39,463 nt of DNA, taken from Spirochaetaceae bacterium (GTDB lineage Bacteria; Spirochaetota; Spirochaetia; SZUA-6; Bin103). Numbering within the stretch: position 1 is the stretch's first letter; each line of letters starts with the position of its first letter. Location: positions 1 through 39,463 of the forward strand of contig JAPPGB010000172.1 of assembly GCA_028821475.1 (NCBI GenBank). The letters run 5' to 3'. This document shows, piece after piece, positions 1 through 7,480 of this stretch. Under the pieces are notes generated by a model that was not told the DNA's origin, ran no database searches, and saw only the letters and a list, made by a program, of their open reading frames with translations. Position numbers and translations under genes: made by a program.

Positions 1-84
1 CTTTGGTCTCTGGGAGGGGATACCTATTCCGGTACCACAGAGAAAGAACGCACCCCCACCTGCAACAACCTGCAACACGATCAA

Positions 85-870
85 CTACCGAATGGCGCGC
101 AGTTGCGAGGACCAGTGCTGCCACATGTCGGCCGGGGGCGGCTGGTCCTGGACCTGTTGCAGGTCGCGCTTGCAGTAGTCGTACAGCACCGCCTGGCGGA
201 TGTGCGACGAGTAGTTGTGCCCTGCCATGTGGCCGAGGCGGTGGTGCCAGAACACCACGTCGCCGGCCTTGCCGTGGCACTCCACCGGCGGCGTGTCCCG
301 GTTGACGCGCTCCAGGGCGGCGTCGTGGGCCTCGGTCGGCTCGTGCACGTAGCCGGTGCGGAAGGTGTGGTAGAACGCGCGGTGGCTGCCCGGCCACACG
401 TGGAAGCCGCCGCCGCCGGGCGCCACGTCGTCGAGGTAGCCCACCACGCCAAGGTGGAACGGGTGGCCGTCGCAGTGGCAGCCCACCGGCGGGCGCGGGC
501 GGTCGCCGAACGGCAGAGTGCAGTAGATGCCGCGGATCCGCTCCGGCGGCTGCAACTCGCCGGCGCCGAGCATCTGCTCCGCGATCGCGAATATGGCCGG
601 ATCGGTGGCCAGCATACGCACGATCCACGGCTCGGCGCCGACGCGGCGGTACTTCCAGTGATATTCGCCGCGCACGCTGTCCGGGTCCTTGGACAGGTCG
701 CCGGCCGGCAGCGGGCCGACCCACGTTGTCGGATCATCCCGCTTGAGTGACCGCGGCGGAGCCTCCCACAGCGACTCGCGGGCGCGGGCCATCAGCGCCG
801 CGTCCATGATCCCGCGCTTGACGAGGTAGCCGTTGCGCTTGAAGAAACGCAGTTCTTCAACGTTGAGCAT
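85..870 (-). CDS. Phytanoyl-CoA dioxygenase (PhyH) family oxygenase
   Basis: Predicted non-haem Fe(II)/2-oxoglutarate-dependent oxygenase of 261 residues, a usual length for bacterial PhyH proteins. The iron-binding HxD is H132-C-D134 (in CHCDGHPFHLG). The distal histidine is H214 or H218 in a WHHRLGHMAGH context, and R225 in HIRQAVLYDY is the likely 2-oxoglutarate-binding arginine, so the active site looks complete. GAGGAG lies about 8 nt before the ATG, on the minus strand, and overlaps the vapC stop. The gene begins 12 nt after vapC and could be cotranscribed with vapBC. The substrate cannot be told from sequence; bacterial members hydroxylate very diverse small molecules. The family call is firm, the role unknown. 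Confidence 0.9.
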   Translation of the reverse strand: MLNVEELRFFKRNGYLVKRGIMDAALMARARESLWEAPPRSLKRDDPTTWVGPLPAGDLSKDPDSVRGEYHWKYRRVGAEPWIVRMLATDPAIFAIAEQMLGAGELQPPERIRGIYCTLPFGDRPRPPVGCHCDGHPFHLGVVGYLDDVAPGGGGFHVWPGSHRAFYHTFRTGYVHEPTEAHDAALERVNRDTPPVECHGKAGDVVFWHHRLGHMAGHNYSSHIRQAVLYDYCKRDLQQVQDQPPPADMWQHWSSQLRAIR

Positions 871-882
871 CGTCGAATCTCC

Positions 883-1275
883 TCACGCACCCACCGGCCA
901 CGGCATCAGTTCCACGGCAGCCATGGGGTAGTCGTCAACATTCGCCGTAGCGAGTGCCGCCCCGACACGGACCGCGGCGGCGGCGATCAGGCAGTCGGCC
1001 TGATGGAGCGTCACGCCGCGGTCCGCGAACTCCCGGCGCCACCGCCCCGCCCGTATCGCTTCGACCACCCCCAGGGGAGCAATCCGCAAGCCGTCGCACA
1101 ACCGGCGCGCCCGCTTCTCCTCCGTTGGCAGCAACCCGCGCCAGATTTCCTCCACCGAGATGGCGCACGCCCACGGCTCGACGCCGGAGCGGCGCAGCGA
1201 CACGAGACGCCGCGCCGCGGGCCGGCCGCGTAACGCGTCGATGAGTACGGTGGTGTCCAGCAGTATGCGGGCCAT
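883..1275 (-). CDS. vapC: VapC-type PIN-domain toxin ribonuclease
   Basis: PIN-domain endoribonuclease of 130 residues, the toxin half of a type II VapBC module; VapC proteins usually cut tRNA or rRNA. The acidic metal-binding residues are visible: D7 in ILLDTTVLIDAL, E42/E43 in SVEEIWRGL, D94 in HQADCLIAAA and D114/D115 in NVDDYPM. The length is typical and nothing looks broken. The ATG follows the stop of the upstream RHH antitoxin by 3 nt, as expected for translational coupling. The PhyH gene follows 12 nt downstream. The target RNA cannot be predicted. Confidence 0.88.
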   Translation of the reverse strand: MARILLDTTVLIDALRGRPAARRLVSLRRSGVEPWACAISVEEIWRGLLPTEEKRARRLCDGLRIAPLGVVEAIRAGRWRREFADRGVTLHQADCLIAAAAVRVGAALATANVDDYPMAAVELMPWPVGA

Positions 1276-1278
1276 CCG

Positions 1279-1518
1279 TCACCCCGACCGGCGCACGTCC
1301 TCGCGGCGCTGGTTGCGTACCCACGCCGCCGGGTCGTCGTCCCACTCGTGCCCGGAGTCGGCAATCGAGCCGAGCGCGGCTTCGATGTCGTCCCAGCGCC
1401 GCTCGTCCTCCAGTGCCCGCCGTACCACCTGCCCGATGAATGCACTCCGCCGGCGTGCCCCCGCACGCCGGTCCAACTCGGCCACCAACCCATCTTCCAG
1501 TGTTATGTGCAATCGCAT
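1279..1518 (-). CDS. vapB: VapB-type ribbon-helix-helix antitoxin
   Basis: Antitoxin of 79 residues. The N-terminus MRLHITLEDGLVAELDRR forms the strand and first helix of a CopG/Arc-type ribbon-helix-helix DNA-binding domain, followed by SAFIGQVVRRALE as the second helix. The acidic, tryptophan-containing C-terminal half (WDDIEAALGSIADSG, HEWDDDPAAW) would wrap the PIN toxin. A longer frame opens upstream to 1584 but the extra residues are not family-like, so the ATG at 1518 is chosen. No Shine-Dalgarno sequence is visible; TATGTT ends 6 nt before this ATG, which suggests a leaderless message. It is probably autoregulated, as VapB proteins generally are. Confidence 0.82.
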   Translation of the reverse strand: MRLHITLEDGLVAELDRRAGARRRSAFIGQVVRRALEDERRWDDIEAALGSIADSGHEWDDDPAAWVRNQRREDVRRSG

Positions 1519-1524
1519 GTGCGC

Positions 1525-1553
1525 AACATAGCACACACCGCTGCCGCCGTGCC
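1525..1553 (-). promoter_or_regulatory. Putative vapBC promoter
   Basis: On the minus strand TTGGCA (1548-1553) resembles a -35 and TATGTT (1525-1530) a -10, with a long 19-nt spacer. The -10 ends 6 nt before the vapB ATG, so transcription would begin at or next to the start codon. This rests on motif matching only. Confidence 0.4.
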
Positions 1554-1659
1554 AAGTGCGCAGACACGTGGGGCCACTCGCCACGGGTTCGGCGGGCGTG
1601 CATCTTGCTCGCTACGGTGGTACGATTGCGCAACTTGCAGGCGCATTGCCGAGGCCGAA

Positions 1660-3093
1660 TTGGATTTCGACGACTACGACCTCAATCCCAACATCTACGA
1701 CGAGATGTTCGCGTCGGACGGCAGCCCCCGCGCGCACTCGGGCGGGCTGTACGAGACGCTGACCTCGCTGTCCCGCGAGGCATTGGTCGCCGTCCAGGAA
1801 CAGGTCACCCGCTCGTTCCGCAACGAAGGGATAACCTTCACCGTGTACACCGACGACGAGGCGGACGAGCGCATCATTCCCATCGACAGCATCCCGCGGG
1901 TGATGTCGGGCGCCGATTGGCGCCAACTGGAGGCGGGGCTCACGCAACGCCTCAGAGCGCTCAACCTGTTTCTGAGCGACGTCTACGGTCCGGCCAGGAT
2001 TGTCGAGGACGGCGTGATCCCCACGGACGTGGTGCGCGACTGCCCGCAGTACCGCCTCGAGATGCGCGGATTCTCACCGCCACAGGGAACCTGGGTATCG
2101 ATCTGCGGCACCGACCTGGTGCGCACCGGCGACGGCTTCCGCGTACTGGAGGACAACCTGCGCGTGCCGTCGGGCGTGTCGTACATGCTTGCCAACCGCA
2201 AGGCGACGAAGGCGAGTTTCCGCCGGCTCTACCGCGCATCCCGCGTGCGCGAGGTGGAAAATTACGGGCGCGAGCTGCTGGCGACGCTGCGCGAGCTCGA
2301 TCCCAAGGGCCGCTCCGACCCTTCACTCGCGGTGTTGACCCCGGGGGTGTTCAACTCCGCGTTCTATGAGCACGTGTTCCTGGCCAGCGAAGTCGGCGCC
2401 GAACTGGTGGAGGGGCGCGACCTCCTGGTCAACGACGGCTCGCTGTTCATGCGCACCACCAAGGGGCTGAGGCGCGTCGACGTGCTCTACCGCCGCGTCG
2501 ACGACGACTTCATCGACCCACTGGTGTTCCGCCCCGATTCGGTGCTGGGAGTCCCCGGGCTGATGCACGCGTACCGGCTCGGCAACGTGGCGCTGGCGAA
2601 CGCGCCCGGCACCGGCGTTGCCGACGACAAGAGCGTCTACGCCTACGTCCCCGACATGGTGCGCTACTACCTGGCGGAGGAGCCGCTGCTGGCCAACGTC
2701 GACACGCGCCTGTGCCGGCGTCCGGAAGACCTGGAGTACACCCTCGACAACCTGCACAACCTGGTGGTCAAGCGCGTCGGCGAGTCGGGCGGATACGGCA
2801 TGCTGATCGGGCCGCACGCCACCGGGGAGGAACGGGAAGCGTACGCCAGGCAGGTGCGGGCCAACCCGGCGGACTTCATCTCGCAGCCGGTGCTCGCGCT
2901 GTCCCGCACGCCGTGCCTCGTCGACGGTCGGTTCGAGCCCCGCCACGTCGACCTGCGCCCGTTCGTGCTGCACGGCGCGCGTACGCGCATCGTGCCGGGC
3001 GCCTTCTGCCGCGTCGCCATGCGGCGCGGCAGCCTGGTGGTGAATTCGAGCCAGGGCGGCGGCGGCAAGGACTTCTGGGTACTCGATGATTGA
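1660..3093 (+). CDS. Circularly permuted ATP-grasp type 2 protein (DUF404/DUF407)
   Basis: Predicted ATP-dependent carboxylate-amine ligase of the circularly permuted ATP-grasp family. Recognition rests on the N-terminal YDEMFASDGSPRAHSGGLYE, GITFTVYTDDEADERIIPID, then DVYGPARIVEDGVIP, VLEDNLRVPSGVSYMLANR and the C-terminal GSLVVNSSQGGGGKDFWVL, all characteristic of the family. The frame is open from 1348, but upstream residues are not family-like. TTG at 1660 has GAGG five nt ahead and gives 477 residues, the usual length. It heads the conserved trio with the alpha-E and transglutaminase genes, for which comparative genomics has predicted peptide-bond formation and cleavage; no substrate is established. 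The last 68 nt of the gene are partly duplicated just downstream. Confidence 0.9.
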   Translation: MDFDDYDLNPNIYDEMFASDGSPRAHSGGLYETLTSLSREALVAVQEQVTRSFRNEGITFTVYTDDEADERIIPIDSIPRVMSGADWRQLEAGLTQRLRALNLFLSDVYGPARIVEDGVIPTDVVRDCPQYRLEMRGFSPPQGTWVSICGTDLVRTGDGFRVLEDNLRVPSGVSYMLANRKATKASFRRLYRASRVREVENYGRELLATLRELDPKGRSDPSLAVLTPGVFNSAFYEHVFLASEVGAELVEGRDLLVNDGSLFMRTTKGLRRVDVLYRRVDDDFIDPLVFRPDSVLGVPGLMHAYRLGNVALANAPGTGVADDKSVYAYVPDMVRYYLAEEPLLANVDTRLCRRPEDLEYTLDNLHNLVVKRVGESGGYGMLIGPHATGEEREAYARQVRANPADFISQPVLALSRTPCLVDGRFEPRHVDLRPFVLHGARTRIVPGAFCRVAMRRGSLVVNSSQGGGGKDFWVLDD

Positions 3094-3192
3094 GCGTGTG
3101 CGTTTGCGAACCGGGCAGCTTGGTGGTCAATTCGAGCCAGGGCGGCGGCGGCAAGGACTTCTGGTGCTCGATGGCTGACTCGATGATTGAGC
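3028..3192 (+). repeat. Tandem duplication of the ATP-grasp gene 3' end
   Basis: Positions 3028-3078 recur at 3114-3164 (offset 86 nt) with two mismatches in 51. The following 15 nt (3081-3095) recur at 3178-3192 after an 11-nt insertion. Copy 1 encodes the conserved C-terminal GSLVVNSSQGGGGKDFW of the ATP-grasp protein. Copy 2 lies after the stop and still reads GSLVVNSSQGGGGKDFW, but in a different frame because the offset is not a multiple of three. Copy 2 fills the gap before the alpha-E gene and has no start codon or ribosome binding site of its own. Confidence 0.92.
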
Positions 3193-3287
3193 CGGGCGGT
3201 GGCGGACGGGTCGGCCGGCCCGCGGCCGTACCGGGCGCGCCCGGCTGCGTGACGCCGCGGGCGGCGGCTGCGGGGCGCTAGCGGTCC

Positions 3288-4253
3288 ATGCTTGCGCGCA
3301 GCGCGGAAGGTCTTTACTGGATGGGGCGTTACCTTGCGCGCGCGGCACACCTGTGCCGCCTGCTGCGGCTGCAGACCCAGGCGCTGGTCGACCGGTCCGA
3401 GCGCGAAATCAGTGTCGGCTGGCGGCGCATCTATCGCACCATGAACCGCGAGCCCCCGATGGGCGAGATAGAAGCCACGGGCGACGACTTCATCCTCGCC
3501 GACTCGTTCACGCTCGCCGACGACCTCACCTTCGAGCGGACCAATCCCGGCGCGGTGTGGAGTTGTTTCGCCATGGGGCGCGAGAACGCGCGGCAGATGC
3601 GTCACTGCATCAGCGCCGAGATGTGGACCCGCCTCAACCTGGCCTACCTGCGCATTCAGAAGCTCGGCATCAGCGACATCTGGCGCCGGTCGCCGGAGGA
3701 CTTCTACGCGCAGACCGCCGTCGAGATCGACACCTTCGCGGGCGTGGCGGCGTCCACGATGTACCGCGGCGACGGCTGGGCGTTCCTGCAACTCGGGCGG
3801 GTAATCGAACGTTCGCAGTCGATCACCTCGTTGCTGCTGTTCCAACTCGCGGCGGACGACGAGCAGGTGGAGGACATCGCGACGGAGTGGACCACGGTGC
3901 TGCGCATCCACGACGCGCAGGAGGCGTACCACCGCGTGTACGGGATGAACGTGGCACGCGCCGACGCGATGACGATGCTGGTTACCGACCCGCTGCTGCC
4001 GAACTCGCTGGCCCGCCTGTTCGGCCAGGCGTCGGACTACCTGGCGTCGGTCGGGCCGGGCGCCGGCGCGCGTGCGAGCGGCCGCGCGCAGCGCCTCGCC
4101 GGCAGGTTGTACGCCATGGTGCTCTATGAGTGGCCGGACACGGACGACCACGACGACTTTCTTCATCGCATGGACGCGTATTGCCGGGAACTGCACGAAC
4201 TGGTGACGGCGGCCTGGTTCGACTACGCGGTCGAGGACGCGCCCGGTTCCTGA
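3288..4253 (+). CDS. Alpha-E domain protein (DUF403)
   Basis: All-helical alpha-E domain protein of 321 residues, starting MLARSAEGLYWMGRYLARA, the hallmark beginning of the family. The internal WSCFAMGRENARQMRHCISAE block and the charged helices to the end also match. No catalytic role is established; the domain occurs next to, or fused with, the circularly permuted ATP-grasp protein and the transglutaminase-like protease, suggesting it serves the same peptide-modifying pathway. It follows the ATP-grasp gene after a 194-nt gap that holds the duplicated 3' end, and the transglutaminase begins 4 nt after its stop, so the three are probably one transcript. No clear Shine-Dalgarno sequence precedes the ATG. 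Confidence 0.9.
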   Translation: MLARSAEGLYWMGRYLARAAHLCRLLRLQTQALVDRSEREISVGWRRIYRTMNREPPMGEIEATGDDFILADSFTLADDLTFERTNPGAVWSCFAMGRENARQMRHCISAEMWTRLNLAYLRIQKLGISDIWRRSPEDFYAQTAVEIDTFAGVAASTMYRGDGWAFLQLGRVIERSQSITSLLLFQLAADDEQVEDIATEWTTVLRIHDAQEAYHRVYGMNVARADAMTMLVTDPLLPNSLARLFGQASDYLASVGPGAGARASGRAQRLAGRLYAMVLYEWPDTDDHDDFLHRMDAYCRELHELVTAAWFDYAVEDAPGS

Positions 4254-4257
4254 CGCC

Positions 4258-5157
4258 ATGTCCCCTGCCGCGTCCTTCGAGATCGAACACACTACCCGCT
4301 ACACCTACGCCGAGCCCGCCCGGCACTGCGTGATGGCCCTGTGCATGCGGCCCCGCGACGACCGGCGGCAGGCGCTGCGCTCGTTCGACCTGTGGACCGA
4401 CCCCCCGTCGACGATAACCGCCGAGTGCGACAGCTTCGGCAACGCAAAGCACGTCCTCAGCGTGCTTCGCGAGCACACTTCGATCGAGATTACGGCGCTC
4501 TCGCGCGTCGAGACGCACGCTCGGGCCGACGTTCCGGGCGCTCTCCGCGGCAACGCGTGGCAGCACGTCGACGCCCTCGCTCGTTCGTTCGCGCACTGGG
4601 AGTTCTCGCGTCCGAGCGTGTACGCACGGCCCTCGCCGGCGCTCGCCGCGTTCCTGCGCAGGGTGGACCTGCGCCGCGGCGACGACCCGCTGCAGTCGCT
4701 CATCCGGCTTTCGGACACGCTGCACGAAACCTTCGCCTACGTGCCGGGCAGCACGACCGCCGTGTCGCCCATCGACCACATCCTGGAGTCGGGGCGCGGC
4801 GTGTGCCAGGACTACGCGCACGTGATGATCGCAGTCGCGCGCTCGTGGCGCATACCCACGCGCTACGTGTCGGGCTACCTGTTCGCGAGCAAGCCGGGAC
4901 AGGAGGAGTTGGGCGCGCAGTCGCATGCCTGGGTGGAGTGCCTGCTGCCCGGCCTGTCGTGGGTGGGTTTCGACCCGACCAACCGCACGGCGCCCGACGA
5001 GCGCCACGTGCGCGTGGCGGTGGGGCGGGACTACCACGACGTGGCGCCCAGCCGCGGCGTGCGCGTCGGCGGCGGCGCGGGCCTGCTGGAAGTCTCGGTG
5101 CGCATGCTGGCGCTGGACTACGGCGTGGAGCAGCTCTTCTACCGCACCATGAACTGA
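4258..5157 (+). CDS. Transglutaminase-like cysteine protease with bacterial N-terminal domain
   Basis: Papain-fold transglutaminase-like enzyme of 299 residues. The N-terminal beta domain begins FEIEHTTRYTYAEPA, typical of the bacterial transglutaminase N-domain. The catalytic triad is C183 (GVCQDYAHVM), H223 (QSHAWVE) and D239 (VGFDPTN). In the family such proteins are predicted peptidases or amide-bond enzymes working with the ATP-grasp and alpha-E partners, which lie directly upstream. The last 14-15 residues, ALDYGVEQLFYRTMN, are unusual: they match the C-terminus of the unrelated substrate-binding protein encoded next (ALDYGMEQLFYRNM), at both DNA and protein level. The start follows the alpha-E stop by 4 nt. 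Confidence 0.9.
   Translation: MSPAASFEIEHTTRYTYAEPARHCVMALCMRPRDDRRQALRSFDLWTDPPSTITAECDSFGNAKHVLSVLREHTSIEITALSRVETHARADVPGALRGNAWQHVDALARSFAHWEFSRPSVYARPSPALAAFLRRVDLRRGDDPLQSLIRLSDTLHETFAYVPGSTTAVSPIDHILESGRGVCQDYAHVMIAVARSWRIPTRYVSGYLFASKPGQEELGAQSHAWVECLLPGLSWVGFDPTNRTAPDERHVRVAVGRDYHDVAPSRGVRVGGGAGLLEVSVRMLALDYGVEQLFYRTMN
5110..5151 (+). repeat. 42-nt dispersed repeat, copy 1 (transglutaminase 3' end)
   Basis: This stretch matches 7268-7309 at 39 of 42 positions and ends near the stop codon of each gene. It encodes ALDYGVEQLFYRTM here and ALDYGMEQLFYRNM in the second copy. Similarity stops sharply on both sides. Confidence 0.9.
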
Positions 5158-5288
5158 CGGCTCGCCGCGACGGCTACGGAAGGGCGGGCGGCGGTTCCCT
5201 GCCGGTCCTCTTTCGGCTCGGCCGTGCGCTGCCCACTCGTTCCGGAGCGTCCGGTGCGAGTCCGGTGCGGTCCGGTGCGCTCGACGTG

Positions 5289-5317
5289 TGGACACGGGAG
5301 ACGGATAGTCATATATT
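5289..5317 (+). promoter_or_regulatory. Sigma-70-like promoter of the first importer
   Basis: TGGACA (5289-5294) and TATATT (5312-5317) are separated by exactly 17 nt, each one base off the bacterial consensus. Transcription would begin near 5324, giving a leader of about 60 nt with a small TGCCC/GGGCA hairpin and a strong AAGGAGG. It lies in the gap between the transglutaminase and the substrate-binding protein, so the importer can be expressed apart from the peptide-ligase trio. Confidence 0.55.
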
Positions 5318-5383
5318 CGCCCGCAATTGTGCCCGGACAGGGCAAATTCACGAACAGTGTATCGATCAAGGAGGATAACTGAC

Positions 5384-7312
5384 GTGACGAAGTATGTGCG
5401 TTTGCTGGCGGCCCTGACGCTGCTGGTGGTCGGCACGACCGCATGGACCCAGTGGGCCATGGACCCGACGGGGCGGCAGAAGTACGCCGCTCCCGCAACC
5501 TTCAAGGAATCGCCGCTGCTCGCCGCGCGCGTGGCCGCGGGCGAACTGCCGCCGATCGAGGACCGCGTTCCCGTAGAGCCGTTCGTGGTCGGCCCCGGAG
5601 TGCTGAACTCCGAACAGTGGCTGGACTGGGAGCCGGGCAAGCACGGCGGCACCATCCGGGTGCCGAACCTGAACAACAGCGGCGTCCACGAGATCTACCT
5701 GGCGCTCGGCATGTCGCTCCTGCGCGCTCCCGACCAGAGCACCAAGGATCCGCTGCCGGCGATCGTCAGCGAGTACAGCATCAGCGACGACTTCAAGGAG
5801 TTCTGCTTCACGATCCGCGAGGGGCTGCGCTGGTCGGACGGCCACCTGCTCACCACCGAGGACGTGCGCATGACCTTCGAGCTGTACGGCGACGAGCGCA
5901 TCTACCCCACCTACTACTTCCGCGCCGTGTCTCCGGACGGTACGCCACCGGTGGTCACCATCATCGACGACCTGTCGTTCTGCGTGGAGTTCAACGTGTC
6001 GTACGGCTTCTTCCTGGCCAACCTGGCGTCGTGGATTCCCGACTACACGCTGCTGTTCCGGCCGGCGCACTTCATCAAGAAGTTCCACGCCGACTACACG
6101 TCCATGGACGAGATTCAGCCGGTCCTGGACGAACTGGAGATCGAGACCTGGCAGCAGTTGGTGCAGCAGAAGGACATGCAGCACTGGGAGCTGCACCGCG
6201 CGCACGGCCTGGACGTGCCGTCGCTGGCCCCGTGGGTCGGCATCGAGGCCACCAGCACCGGCTACACGCTGGAGCGCAACCCGTACTACTGGAAAATCGA
6301 CGTGGCCGGCAGCCAGCTTCCCTACGTCGACTACATCGTGGCCGAGAACTCCAACGACCTGGAGGCGATCAAGCTGAACACCGCCGCCGGCGAGTACGAC
6401 GTGGTGACCAGCTACGCGCAGCTCAAGGAATTGCCGGTGTACCTGCAGAACGCCGACAAGGGCATCGCCACGGTGCTGCACGGCTCGATCAACAACCCGC
6501 CGGTGCTGTTCCTGAACCAGGACTTCGAGTATGACGTGGACGGCAGCGTCTGGCAGATGCTGATGAACGACAAGCGCTTCGGCAAGGCGCTGGCGCTGTC
6601 GGTCGACAAGGACGACGTCAACGAGAATGTCTACTTCGGCCAGTACAAGCTGGACACCATCACCGACCGCGAGTACGACCCGGCGCAGTCCAACGAGCTG
6701 CTCGACGCCGTGGGCATGGACGCACGCGACGATGCCGGGTTCCGGCTCGGACCGGACGGCAGCGAGTTCACGCTCGACATCATCACCGCCAACGTGTCTC
6801 CGGACTTTCTGCTGGTGGGCGAGCTGTTCAAGCAGTACTTCGAGGAGGTCGGTGTGCGCACTTCGTTCACCGTGCTGGGCAGCCAGATCTGGGGCCAGCG
6901 CCAGGCCGCCAACGAGCACATGGCCACGGTGCACTGGTCCGACCGCCCGATCTGGGCGCCGGGCATCTCCGAGGACTTCGGCCCCTACGCCAAGGGCGAC
7001 TGGGCGGCGCAGTCCTGGGCCTACTACCAGAGCGACGGCGCAACCGGCCGCAAGCCGCCGCCCTACATGGAGGAGTACATCGAGCTGTGGGAGGCGTGGA
7101 AGGTGTACCCGCCGCAGTCACCGCAGGGTGAGGCGGCGTTCGCCGACCTGATGGACTGGTTCAGCCGCAACTACGTGTCGATCTGGCCCACCGGCAGCAT
7201 GACGGTGCCGACGGTGTACAACGTCAACCTCGGCAACGTGATCAAGGAGGGCTACCCCTTCGACCGCGCGCTCGACTACGGCATGGAGCAGCTCTTCTAC
7301 CGCAACATGTAG
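5384..7312 (+). CDS. Oligopeptide-type ABC transporter substrate-binding protein (SBP family 5)
   Basis: Periplasmic or surface solute-binding protein of 642 residues. It starts at GTG 5384 with AAGGAGG (5368-5374) nine nt before it; an upstream frame to 5327 would lose this site. Residues 1-25 (VTKYVRLLAALTLLVVGTTA) form a signal peptide. The mature part has the SBP_bac_5 layout: HGGTIRVPNLNN, SISDDFKEFCFTIREGLRWSDG, LTTEDVRMTFELY and VGIEATSTGYTLERNPYYWKID. Peptides, nickel or sugars are family ligands; the ligand here is unknown. Its C-terminus ALDYGMEQLFYRNM resembles usual SBP ends (EQ-F-aromatic), so it is probably the source of the matching tail on the transglutaminase. A terminator separates it from its permeases. 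Confidence 0.93.
   Translation: MTKYVRLLAALTLLVVGTTAWTQWAMDPTGRQKYAAPATFKESPLLAARVAAGELPPIEDRVPVEPFVVGPGVLNSEQWLDWEPGKHGGTIRVPNLNNSGVHEIYLALGMSLLRAPDQSTKDPLPAIVSEYSISDDFKEFCFTIREGLRWSDGHLLTTEDVRMTFELYGDERIYPTYYFRAVSPDGTPPVVTIIDDLSFCVEFNVSYGFFLANLASWIPDYTLLFRPAHFIKKFHADYTSMDEIQPVLDELEIETWQQLVQQKDMQHWELHRAHGLDVPSLAPWVGIEATSTGYTLERNPYYWKIDVAGSQLPYVDYIVAENSNDLEAIKLNTAAGEYDVVTSYAQLKELPVYLQNADKGIATVLHGSINNPPVLFLNQDFEYDVDGSVWQMLMNDKRFGKALALSVDKDDVNENVYFGQYKLDTITDREYDPAQSNELLDAVGMDARDDAGFRLGPDGSEFTLDIITANVSPDFLLVGELFKQYFEEVGVRTSFTVLGSQIWGQRQAANEHMATVHWSDRPIWAPGISEDFGPYAKGDWAAQSWAYYQSDGATGRKPPPYMEEYIELWEAWKVYPPQSPQGEAAFADLMDWFSRNYVSIWPTGSMTVPTVYNVNLGNVIKEGYPFDRALDYGMEQLFYRNM
7268..7309 (+). repeat. 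42-nt dispersed repeat, copy 2 (SBP 3' end)
   Basis: Second copy of the element at 5110-5151, with 3 mismatches in 42 nt. It is in the same position relative to the stop codon, although the two proteins are otherwise unrelated. Confidence 0.9.
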
Positions 7313-7341
7313 CCGCCGGCTTGACCTGCGGCACCGAACGA

Positions 7342-7374
7342 ACGGGCGGGGAATGTTTCCCCGTCCGTCTTTTT
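7342..7374 (+). terminator. Rho-independent terminator after the first SBP
   Basis: ACGGGCGGGGAA (7342-7353) pairs with TTCCCCGTCCGT (7357-7368), a 12-bp stem with one G-T pair and a 3-nt loop, followed by C and five T (7370-7374). It lies between the binding-protein gene and the permease genes, where partial termination would give excess binding protein over permease. Confidence 0.85.
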
Positions 7375-7480
7375 CCCTGCGCACGACATCCTGATCTGGA
7401 CAGGCTTCCGGCCCCCCGGTTAGGATCAGCCGTCCGCGGGCGTCGAGTCCGCTCGTCGCCCTTCCCCTGAGTAACCGCGC

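Noticed and set aside
1-84. Partial gene at the window start
   Set aside because: Too short and no family-like residues in any frame.
1348-1659. Longer N-terminus for the ATP-grasp protein
   Set aside because: The extra 104 codons overlap the vapB gene in antisense and are not family-like, and TTG 1660 with GAGG restores the normal length.
3090-3281. A 63-codon gene after the ATP-grasp gene
   Set aside because: Its recognisable part is the out-of-frame duplicate of the ATP-grasp C-terminus, and the rest is Gly/Pro/Ala-rich; no ribosome site is present.
2667-5676. Long minus-strand frames opposite the ATP-grasp, alpha-E and transglutaminase genes
   Set aside because: They are antisense to firmly identified families and show no domain of their own.
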